Source: Thermoplasmata archaeon
GTDB lineage: Archaea > Thermoplasmatota > Thermoplasmata > Lutacidiplasmatales > UBA184
DNA: 9,184 nt
Direction of reading: 5' to 3'
Assembly (NCBI GenBank): GCA_030039135.1
Contig: JASHQN010000080.1
Span: 1-9,184, forward strand
Part shown: piece after piece, positions 1 through 5,217 of the stretch
Numbering within the stretch: position 1 is the first letter of the stretch
Layout of the letters: each line of letters begins with the position of its first letter
Translations under genes and position numbers: made by a program
Notes under the pieces: generated by a model
Told to the model about the DNA's origin: nothing
The model's database searches: none
The model's input: the letters and a program-made list of their open reading frames with translations, nothing else

Positions 1-715
1 AGAGCCCGTTGAGACCGACCACGCCGGCGACCGACGACTCGAGGTTGCCCGGAAGTTCGGCCGGAAGCGAGTTCGCGTAGAAGACCGGTCCGTTCGTGAC
101 CGAGCCAGCGATCGCGCTGTCGTTCCCGAAGGTCGGGACCCAGTTCCCGTTCGACGTGTACTGCTCCCGGAACGCTCCGAGCTGCGTGTGGAATGCCGCT
201 TCGATCTCGGCCCCGGTGCCGGTGACGCTCAGCGCCAGATTCTGAAACTCCGGGTTGACCGTCAGGCCATATCCCTCGAAGTACGACAGCAGCGCCGCGT
301 ACGTCCCAGGGTCCGCTCCGAAGTCGCTCGAGATCTCGGGGGCAGTGAGGAATTGTCGATAGTACGGGCTGGCGGGATTGCTGACCTGGTCGACGAAACC
401 CCCGAGATTCCCCGAGGGTTTCAGATTGACGTCGACCGTGAGGAGCGCGCTCGCCGGATTGGACGTCGCCACCGGCACCACGGTGAACGTGCCGAGGTTG
501 GTCGCGCCGTTGAGGCTGAAGTGGCTGGATCCCGCCACCTGAACGAGGTTCCCCGAATCGGATGTCGACGATCCGGCCGCCGCCGGAACGGCCGACCCCG
601 AGGGGGTCGCGACCGTCGCGGAAGCCGTACTGATTCCGCCGAGTACGCTCAACACCATCAGCGCAGAGGCCAACCACACCAGCGTCAGACCCAAGGGCGC
701 TCGTCCTGCGTTCAT
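1..715 (-). CDS. Secreted S53 (sedolisin/kumamolisin-like) peptidase precursor, N-terminal part, cut by the window edge
   Basis: The frame is open from an ATG at 715 to the left edge (238 codons, no stop seen). Residues 1-33 look like a signal peptide: a short N-terminus with Arg5, a hydrophobic core at about 8-27, and a likely cleavage site after Ala-Ser-Ala (31-33). A Ser/Ala/Gly/Pro-rich linker follows. Residues about 70-235 match the kumamolisin activation (pro-kumamolisin) domain: VDQVSNPASPYYRQFL at 108-123, LLSYFEGYGLTV at 142-153, an AEIEAAFHTQL segment at 169-179, and a closing ESSVAGVVGLNGL. In this family the prodomain blocks a Ser-Glu-Asp acid protease and is removed outside the cell. 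The catalytic domain would lie beyond the window, so activity cannot be judged. A GGGGAG ribosome-binding site (722-727) lies 6 nt before the ATG and supports the start. The 288-nt gap upstream (716-1003) shows no clear TATA box and no gene. Confidence 0.85.
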   Translation of the reverse strand, partial: MNAGRAPLGLTLVWLASALMVLSVLGGISTASATVATPSGSAVPAAAGSSTSDSGNLVQVAGSSHFSLNGATNLGTFTVVPVATSNPASALLTVDVNLKPSGNLGGFVDQVSNPASPYYRQFLTAPEISSDFGADPGTYAALLSYFEGYGLTVNPEFQNLALSVTGTGAEIEAAFHTQLGAFREQYTSNGNWVPTFGNDSAIAGSVTNGPVFYANSLPAELPGNLESSVAGVVGLNGL

Positions 716-1003
716 GCGTTACTCCCCGCCGTCCACCGACTCGGGCCGAACCCGTGCGAAGGCGGTAGGCCCCGAACGGCGTCAGGCTACTTGAACCCGC
801 CCGGGTGGGGTCGCCAGGTCAGCAAGTCGAATGGAGGGTGCGCGGCTCGCGCGCGCCACATCGGCGGCTCGGCGAGTCTCGACCGTCCAGGCGCGTGGGC
901 ACCACCTCCGGCAGACGCCCAGCTTGTGGGCCGAATGTTAGACGTTCGTGCAAGTTCGACGTCACGCCCGTCATGAGCGTTGACGGTGTAGGGGTCTGTA
1001 CAC

Positions 1004-1540
1004 GTGGCATCCCCGGCATTCCGCGTGCGACCCGCGACACGAGGTGACCTCACCTCGATCGTCGAGATCTACAATCACTACGTCGCCCACACCCCTGTGA
1101 CGTTCGAGATTGCGCCGACCCGGCCGGAAGAGCGGCTCGATTGGTTCAACGAGCATTCGGGTCCCGGCCGCTACCGACTCCTCGTGGCGACCCTCGACGA
1201 TGGCCGAATCGTCGGCTGGGCCACCTCCAGCCGATTTCGGCCCCGCGCGGCGTACGACACTTCGGTCGAATCGTCCGTGTACTGCCGACCGGGCTTCGAG
1301 GGCCAAGGTATCGGATCGATGCTCTACGAGGCGCTTTTCCGAGCGATCCGGGAGGAGGACATCGAGCGGATCCTTGCCGGCATCACGCTTCCCAACCCCG
1401 CGTCGGTCCGTCTGCATCGTCGGTTTGGATTCCGTCGGGTAGGGGTGTTCCACCGGGTCGGACGGAAGTTCGGGCGGTACTGGGACGTGGCGTGGTTCGA
1501 GCGACCCCTGCGCGCGGAGCCGGCGTCCGATGCCGAGTAG
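1004..1540 (+). CDS. GNAT N-acetyltransferase, phosphinothricin/methionine-sulfone acetyltransferase-like
   Basis: This 178-residue protein is a single GNAT domain that would transfer acetyl from acetyl-CoA to a small amine. The N-terminus RVRPATRGDLTSIVEIYNHY (7-26) and PEERLDWFNEH (41-51) follow the PAT/bar/YwnH subfamily pattern. Acetyl-CoA motif A is FEGQGIGSML (98-107). Motif B contains Asn131, Ser134 and His138 (NPASVRLHRRFGF), and the subfamily signature VGRKFGRYWDV lies at 152-162. Family members acetylate phosphinothricin, methionine sulfone or sulfoximine and related glutamate analogues; the substrate here is inferred only from that resemblance. The start is GTG at 1004: an in-frame TAG at 989-991 closes the frame 12 nt upstream, so no longer start is possible. 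The 3' end overlaps the next GNAT gene by 11 nt, implying co-expression. No clear promoter was seen. Confidence 0.88.
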   Translation: MASPAFRVRPATRGDLTSIVEIYNHYVAHTPVTFEIAPTRPEERLDWFNEHSGPGRYRLLVATLDDGRIVGWATSSRFRPRAAYDTSVESSVYCRPGFEGQGIGSMLYEALFRAIREEDIERILAGITLPNPASVRLHRRFGFRRVGVFHRVGRKFGRYWDVAWFERPLRAEPASDAE

Positions 1541-2129
1541 GCGTGCTCGCGACGGGCGGAAGGCACCGCAGCGGAGCCGTACCCGCGCCCCACTCCGCCC
1601 GACGTGGCGGATCCGCCGGGCCACGGAGGACGACATCCCCGGCGTCCTCGAATGCCTGCGAGCTGCCTTCGACCCCTACCGGGACCAGTACACCCCTATC
1701 GCGTTCCGGGCTACGGTGCTGACCCCTCAATCGGCCCGACAACGAATCGGATCGATGGTCGTCTTCGTCGCGGTCGACGCTCGGGGAACGGTCCTCGGCA
1801 CGGTCTCGGCACGTCGGGGCGCGCGCGGTCGAGGAAATCTACGCGGGATGGCGGTACGGCCATCCCATCAAGGAACCGGCCTCGCGCCATCGCTGCTGGA
1901 CCGGGCGCTCCGGCATCTCGCGCGGGAGAACTGCGAGTCCGTGACCCTCGGCACGACCGCGCCGCTTCGTCGCGCGTTGCGGTTCTACGAACGAAATGGC
2001 TTCGCGAGGACCCGAAGGACTCTCGATTTCTTCGGCATGCCGCTCGCGATCTACTCTCGACACCTCGGACCGCCCCGCCGTCCGGCGGCGCCGACCGGTT
2101 CCGGACGCACGCCCCGCACGAAGGCGTGA
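1530..2129 (+). CDS. GNAT-family N-acetyltransferase (RimI-like fold), substrate unknown
   Basis: This is a 199-residue protein with one GNAT domain at about 26-178. The domain starts at WRIRRATEDDIPGVLECLRAAF (split: WRIRRATEDD 26-35, then IPGVLECL). Acetyl-CoA motif A is MAVRPSHQGTGLAPSLLDRA (107-126), with the pyrophosphate-binding loop Q-G-T-G-L-A at 114-119. Motif B is ALRFYERNGF (149-158), a common ending of GNAT domains. It is not a close copy of the neighbouring acetyltransferase: it lacks that gene's subfamily signature, so this is not a recent tandem duplication. The ATG at 1530 lies inside the upstream gene (11-nt overlap), consistent with coupled translation. Residues 1-25 and about 180-199 are Arg/Pro-rich extensions of unknown role. 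No alternative ATG or GTG in frame precedes the domain. The substrate could be a small amine or a protein N-terminus; the sequence does not decide. Confidence 0.82.
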   Translation: MPSRRARDGRKAPQRSRTRAPLRPTWRIRRATEDDIPGVLECLRAAFDPYRDQYTPIAFRATVLTPQSARQRIGSMVVFVAVDARGTVLGTVSARRGARGRGNLRGMAVRPSHQGTGLAPSLLDRALRHLARENCESVTLGTTAPLRRALRFYERNGFARTRRTLDFFGMPLAIYSRHLGPPRRPAAPTGSGRTPRTKA

Positions 2130-2169
2130 GGGGACGAGCGGGGCGAGCGGTCCGTCGAGCTGTTGTCCC

Positions 2170-2403
2170 TCAGGCCGCCGGTGGAGCGTCGGCGCGAGGA
2201 GCGCCCACGGCTTTCGGAGGCTTCGCCTTCGCCGAGGGCGGGCCCTTCGACTCGGAGTAGCCGCACCGGCCGCACGAACGTCGGTCGGCGTGCTCGGCAA
2301 GGAAGGTCCCAGGACCGCACTTCGGGCAGGACTTGTGCGTACGGGCGAGCGCGTCGCCCGACGTCTCGTAGAGGCCGACTCGAGCCTTCGCCAACGCGAT
2401 CAC
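2170..2403 (-). CDS. rps27ae: Small-subunit ribosomal protein eS31 (S27ae), zinc-ribbon, with C-terminal extension
   Basis: This 77-residue protein is the archaeal S27ae of the 30S subunit. The core reads CPKCGPGTFLAEHADRRSCG (26-45) followed by RCGYSESK. Cys26, Cys29, Cys44 and Cys47 form the expected C-x2-C ... C-x2-C zinc ribbon, and the GPG.FLAEH stretch is nearly invariant in the family. Archaeal members are usually about 50-60 residues. Here residues 53-77 add a Pro/Ala/Lys-rich, probably disordered tail. The start is GTG at 2403, overlapping the eS24 stop by 4 nt (GTGA), so translation is probably coupled. There is no good Shine-Dalgarno sequence of its own. A TTG four codons in (residue 4) is a less likely alternative start. 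It is the last gene of the minus-strand cluster and converges on the GNAT pair across a 40-nt gap with no T-rich terminator. Confidence 0.93.
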   Translation of the reverse strand: MIALAKARVGLYETSGDALARTHKSCPKCGPGTFLAEHADRRSCGRCGYSESKGPPSAKAKPPKAVGAPRADAPPAA

Positions 2404-2918
2404 TCCGCTTTCGGCGCGTGGGCCTTCTCGCCCTTAGCGGGCTTCGTCTTCGCTTCGCCGGCCTCGGCTCCGGGCTTCGACGCCTCGGCCTTGGCCGGTT
2501 TCGCCTTGGGTTCGGGCGGCGCGGCGGCAGGTGGGGGCTCCTCGGCCTTCGCCGGCGCGGACGGCGCTGACGGCGCGGGTTTCGGCGCCTCGGCCGGTGC
2601 AGGTGGGGAGGCTGAGGGGCCCGGCTTCGACTCCTTCTCCTTGAGTCCGTTGCGGACGAGGATGTGGGCGCGCGTGATCGACTTCGCCGCTTCGGCGGTC
2701 TCGTACACGAGGGCATCGCCGCGAGTGGTCGCGGTGCCGAAGCGCGCGTGCATCCGCTCGATGATCACCCGGTCCTTCGGCGCCTTCACGAGCTTCGAGA
2801 GCTCGCCGCGCACGGCGTCCCGGCTCGGGGTGGCCGCGGTCGCATGGGCGACCTCGAAGCGGTACTCGTGGCGCTTCATGAGCGGGTTCGACCGCTCTTC
2901 GAGGATCCTAATCTCCAC
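2400..2918 (-). CDS. rps24e: Small-subunit ribosomal protein eS24 with long Ala/Pro/Lys/Glu-rich C-terminal tail
   Basis: Residues 1-93 are a full-length archaeal S24e core of the 30S subunit: MEIRILEERSNPLMKRHEYR (1-20), then AATPSRDAVRGELSKLV (28-44), DRVIIERMHARFG (49-61) and the terminal AHILVRNG (84-91). Archaeal S24e is normally about 100 residues, but this one is 172 because residues 94-172 form a low-complexity tail of Ala, Pro, Lys and Glu that is almost certainly disordered. The start is GTG at 2918. It matches the usual family start and has an AGGAGA ribosome-binding site at 2926-2931, 7 nt upstream. The start overlaps the dephospho-CoA kinase gene by 11 nt, and the stop overlaps the eS31 start by 4 nt. 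The tail is in the same frame with no stop or frameshift, so it is genuinely encoded. Confidence 0.94.
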   Translation of the reverse strand: MEIRILEERSNPLMKRHEYRFEVAHATAATPSRDAVRGELSKLVKAPKDRVIIERMHARFGTATTRGDALVYETAEAAKSITRAHILVRNGLKEKESKPGPSASPPAPAEAPKPAPSAPSAPAKAEEPPPAAAPPEPKAKPAKAEASKPGAEAGEAKTKPAKGEKAHAPKAE

Positions 2919-3465
2919 GGGGGGTTCTCCTGAGCTCCATGAGGGCGATCAAGTGCCGAACGTGCTCCTTGGCGACCTCGTCGACCCGCACGAAGGAGAC
3001 CCCCGCACCTGGGATACCGTATATAACGGTCGCCCCGGCGGGCATCGACTCGACCAGGGCGAGGGAGCCGAGATCCTCTTCGCCGTCGACGACGATGAGT
3101 CCCCCGCCGCTCGCGATGAGCTGTTTGACCGCGGTCCGCAATCCCTCCGTGAGGAGACCGGGCGGATTCCGTACGTGGACCTCCCGGCGGGCGGCGAGCG
3201 GCCGAAACGCCGATGGATCGATCCGCTCGTGTCGCTGCGTCTTGTAGTCGACGATCCCTACGAGGGGGAGCTTACCGAGGGCGATCGATCGCTCCGTGAC
3301 CCGATCCCCACAGGTCCCGAAGACTCCCAGCGAGCGGATCCTTCGGTCCGCCGCCTCTCCCGAGTAGACCGGCCCGTACTGCTCGGCGAGCGTGGCCCGG
3401 AGCGACTCGGGTACGGCCCAGACGCGCTCCTCACTTGACGCGGAGCGCGTACCGGCCCGCGGCAT
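2908..3465 (-). CDS. GTP-dependent dephospho-CoA kinase (DUF359 family)
   Basis: This is a 185-residue cytoplasmic enzyme of the archaeal DUF359 family, which catalyses the last step of coenzyme A synthesis: GTP-dependent phosphorylation of dephospho-CoA. Conserved segments appear in order: VPESLRATLAEQYGPVY (18-34), TCGDRVTERSI (51-61, where the family usually has VGD), GIVDYKTQR (70-78), VRNPPGLLTEGL (98-109), VVDGEEDLGSLAL (125-137) and ATVIYGIPGAGV (145-156). The acidic DGEEDL motif and the YG-PG-G-V motif are the family's strongest marks. The gene sits between spt4 and eS24, where this family is often found in archaea. The only suitable start is ATG at 3465, giving a long 35-nt overlap with the end of spt4; no ATG or GTG lies in frame closer to the conserved region. 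The first 15 residues are poorly conserved. Confidence 0.92.
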   Translation of the reverse strand: MPRAGTRSASSEERVWAVPESLRATLAEQYGPVYSGEAADRRIRSLGVFGTCGDRVTERSIALGKLPLVGIVDYKTQRHERIDPSAFRPLAARREVHVRNPPGLLTEGLRTAVKQLIASGGGLIVVDGEEDLGSLALVESMPAGATVIYGIPGAGVSFVRVDEVAKEHVRHLIALMELRRTPRGD

Positions 3466-3616
3466 GGATCCCCATCTTCCGGGCGATCTCCGACTTCTCG
3501 GGATCGATGACGATCAGGTACCCCTGCCACTCGCGGGAGACCTCCCCGCCGCAGCGCGGGCACTTCGCCTGATCGGTGATCGTGTTGCAGTTCTTGCAGG
3601 CCTTGAGATTGATCAT
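3431..3616 (-). CDS. spt4: Transcription elongation factor Spt4 (archaeal RpoE2)
   Basis: This is a 61-residue zinc protein, the usual length for archaeal Spt4. Spt4 pairs with Spt5 to clamp the elongating RNA polymerase and raise processivity. Cys7, Cys10, Cys19 and Cys22 (KACKNC ... KCPRCG) form the zinc site. GYLIVIDPEKSEIARKMGI (32-50) is the characteristic Spt4 segment, with the IDPEKSEIA core, and the protein ends AGRYALRVK. The start is set at ATG 3616, which overlaps the rpo7 stop as ATGA. The frame stays open upstream to 3754, but that extra part is a Gly/Arg-rich translation of the antisense of the rpo7 tail and has no homology. The 3' end overlaps the kinase gene by 35 nt. Unlike Rpo7, eS24 and eS31, it has no added tail. 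Confidence 0.94.
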   Translation of the reverse strand: MINLKACKNCNTITDQAKCPRCGGEVSREWQGYLIVIDPEKSEIARKMGIHAAGRYALRVK

Positions 3617-4275
3617 GCCGACCCGGCCCCCGCCGGCTTCGCCGCGCCCTTGACCTCTTCCTTCGCGGCGGGCTTCGCCGGGGCCTTCTTCGCCGCGGCC
3701 GGGGCCTTCTTGCCGGCCTTCTCGTCCGCCTTGCGGTGCGCGTCCTGGATCCACTCGAGCCGGCCGAGCGCGGGCTGGCGCATCGTGAGGCCGATGCGGC
3801 TGTCCCGGGGCGAGATCTCGGACAGCGACAGCGAGACGACCCGGGCGCGGACCTTGTACCCCACCTTGAGGTCCTTCTTCGACTCGATGCCGACGAGGCG
3901 CTGGTTGTGCTCGTCGATGTTGACCCGGTCGTCCATGATCTGCGAGACGTGGAGGAGTCCGTCGAGAGGGCCGAACCGGACGAACGCTCCGAACTTCCGG
4001 ATCTCGACGACGCTTCCCTCGACGACCTCCTGGATCTCGGGCCGGAAGATCAACGCCTGGTACTCGACTTCCTGGTAGACGCCCCCATCCCCGTGGATGA
4101 TGTGACCTTCCCCGATCGGTCGGACGTCGCGGATCGTCACCGCGAGGTTCTGGCCGTCGACGAGCTTGCCTTCGAACTGCTGCTGCGCGAGCTCCGTGAG
4201 GACTCCCGCGAGCTCGGGGCCGAGCCGCTCCGGTGGGATCCGGACGACGTCCCGACGAGCATCCAAGTAGTACAT
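3613..4275 (-). CDS. rpo7: DNA-directed RNA polymerase subunit Rpo7 (RpoE1), with Lys/Ala/Pro-rich C-terminal tail
   Basis: Rpo7 is the stalk subunit of archaeal RNA polymerase, which with Rpo4 binds emerging RNA. Residues 1-80 are the N-terminal RNP-like domain: MYYLDARRDVVRIPPERLG (1-19) is the classic start, and YQEVEYQALIFRPEIQEVVE (67-86) leads into the S1 domain. The S1 domain covers about 82-166, with VEIRKFGAFVRFGPLDGLLH (90-109) then VSQIMDD. The archaeal closing motif ALGRLEWIQ lies at 169-177. Archaeal homologues usually end soon after this, at about 180-190 residues. Here residues 178-220 add a Lys/Ala/Pro-rich tail. The gene is the first of the cluster. No Shine-Dalgarno sequence precedes the ATG at 4275, but a TATA element about 27 nt upstream suggests a leaderless transcript. 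The stop overlaps the spt4 start by 4 nt. Confidence 0.95.
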   Translation of the reverse strand: MYYLDARRDVVRIPPERLGPELAGVLTELAQQQFEGKLVDGQNLAVTIRDVRPIGEGHIIHGDGGVYQEVEYQALIFRPEIQEVVEGSVVEIRKFGAFVRFGPLDGLLHVSQIMDDRVNIDEHNQRLVGIESKKDLKVGYKVRARVVSLSLSEISPRDSRIGLTMRQPALGRLEWIQDAHRKADEKAGKKAPAAAKKAPAKPAAKEEVKGAAKPAGAGSA

Positions 4276-4295
4276 GCGCCGCGCGCGAGCGGGGC

Positions 4296-4306
4296 GTTCT
4301 ATAAGA
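4296..4306 (-). promoter_or_regulatory. TATA box / likely promoter of the rpo7 cluster
   Basis: Read on the minus strand the element is TCTTATAGAAC, preceded by an A-rich run (CCAAAAA) in the place of a BRE. It is conspicuously AT-rich in otherwise GC-rich DNA. Its centre is about 27 nt before the rpo7 ATG. Archaeal transcription typically starts about 25 nt after the TATA centre, so the message would start at or within a few nucleotides of the ATG (leaderless). This agrees with the absence of a Shine-Dalgarno sequence. Confidence 0.65.
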
Positions 4307-4308
4307 TT

Positions 4309-4346
4309 TTTGGGGTCACGATGGCTTCGAGAGGTTGATCCCCAAA
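4309..4346. repeat. Inverted repeat TTTGGGG ... CCCCAAA next to the rpo7 TATA box
   Basis: A perfect 7-bp inverted repeat (4309-4315 and 4340-4346) is separated by 24 nt. It extends by two more pairs (TC with GA) if one base is bulged. It lies just upstream of the rpo7 TATA element and about 95 nt after the ABC permease stop. It could be an operator, or an RNA hairpin at the end of the exporter message. No T-run follows on the minus strand, so a standard archaeal terminator is not supported. Confidence 0.4.
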
Positions 4347-4440
4347 CCGAACGGTGGATGCTTGGGTTCGGCGCTCGGTCAACGTACTCGAAGCCTGGGA
4401 CGGTTTTCCGCGCGTCTCGTAGCCCATCCGCTCGAACCGG

Positions 4441-5217
4441 TCAGCGAACCACGCTCCGGAAGAGCCATAGGGTCGAGCTCCAAGTGAGGACAAGGATTAG
4501 CCCGATAACCGCGAACGCTTGGAGGAGGACTGTCCCGTCGAATCCGCTGACCATCAGGCTCCTCGCGGCGTCCGACATGTAAGAGATCGGGTTGTACTGG
4601 GTCACGGTCTGCATCCATCGCGGCAAGAAGGACACGGGCAGCAGCGCCGTGCTCGTGAACATGAGGGGAAACGTAAGAAGCGTGCCCACGACCGACACGG
4701 TCTCGTTGCTCTTGGTCGCCAGCCCCACCGTCATGGTGAGCCCGGACCAAGCGACTCCAAATCCGACCACGATCAGGTAGATGACCAAGACGCCCGGGAC
4801 CCCGGTAGCGAACGTCGCTCCCATGAGGAAGGCAATCCCGAGCACGATGCTGGTCTGGCAGGCGTAGCGGACCCCATCGCTCAGGACCCGGCCCAGCAGG
4901 ATTGCGGACCTCTTGACGGGAGTGACGAGAATGTTCGCGAGGTAACCGGTGTTCAGCTCGTCCACGATGGCGTTGGCCGACTGCATCGTGCTGTTGAGGG
5001 TGTTCAGAAACAGGATTCCCCCGACCGCGATCTCGAGGTAACCTGCGGTGGGGAACCCAGGAAGGTCGGAGAGCTTCGAGAAGAGCTGCGTGAACAGTAC
5101 GAGGAACATCAGCGCCCCGAAGAGCTGGAAGAAGATCCGAATCGGCGAGCCCCAGAACTTCGCCTGCGCCCTCCCGAAGACGTACCCGACGTCGCGCAGG
5201 CTCTCGACGACCGACAT
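4441..5217 (-). CDS. ABC-2 type exporter permease (DrrB-like)
   Basis: This is a 258-residue integral membrane subunit. Six hydrophobic segments can be seen at about 27-47, 61-80, 113-134, 141-162, 172-194 and 230-254, the usual ABC-2 permease layout. The loop GYLANILVTPVKRSAILLGR (91-110) is the typical ABC-2 cytoplasmic segment. The late motif LPRWMQTVTQYNPISYMSDA (198-217) is characteristic of the DrrB/NodJ group. It would form the membrane channel of an ATP-driven exporter with the ATPase encoded just upstream: the ATPase stop and this ATG share one base (TGATG), a sign of coupled translation. Characterised relatives export drugs such as daunorubicin, lipids or polysaccharides; the substrate here is unknown. 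The gene is followed by 165 nt containing the rpo7 promoter, so read-through into the essential cluster is possible. Confidence 0.92.
   Translation of the reverse strand: MSVVESLRDVGYVFGRAQAKFWGSPIRIFFQLFGALMFLVLFTQLFSKLSDLPGFPTAGYLEIAVGGILFLNTLNSTMQSANAIVDELNTGYLANILVTPVKRSAILLGRVLSDGVRYACQTSIVLGIAFLMGATFATGVPGVLVIYLIVVGFGVAWSGLTMTVGLATKSNETVSVVGTLLTFPLMFTSTALLPVSFLPRWMQTVTQYNPISYMSDAARSLMVSGFDGTVLLQAFAVIGLILVLTWSSTLWLFRSVVR

Noticed and set aside
188..976. A 262-codon plus-strand frame at the left end
   Set aside because: It is antisense to the S53 protease precursor, whose signal peptide and prodomain are convincing. Its translation is Arg/Gly-rich with no recognisable domain.
2131..2169. 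A terminator hairpin in the convergent gap between the second GNAT gene and eS31
   Set aside because: GGGACGA can pair with TTGTCCC, but one pair is a G-U wobble, the loop is about 25 nt and no T-run follows on either strand.
1996..3438. A 480-codon plus-strand frame across the ribosomal protein and kinase genes
   Set aside because: It is antisense to eS31, eS24 and the kinase, all recognised by conserved motifs. Its product is low-complexity and has no family match; long antisense frames are expected at this GC content.
3617..3754. A longer start for Spt4 extending 46 codons upstream
   Set aside because: The extra part is Gly/Arg-rich sequence from another frame of the Rpo7 tail. The ATG at 3616 gives the normal 61-residue length and an ATGA overlap.
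4276..4440. A small gene between the ABC permease and rpo7
   Set aside because: Short frames here have no conserved motif, and the stretch is explained by the rpo7 promoter and the adjacent dyad.
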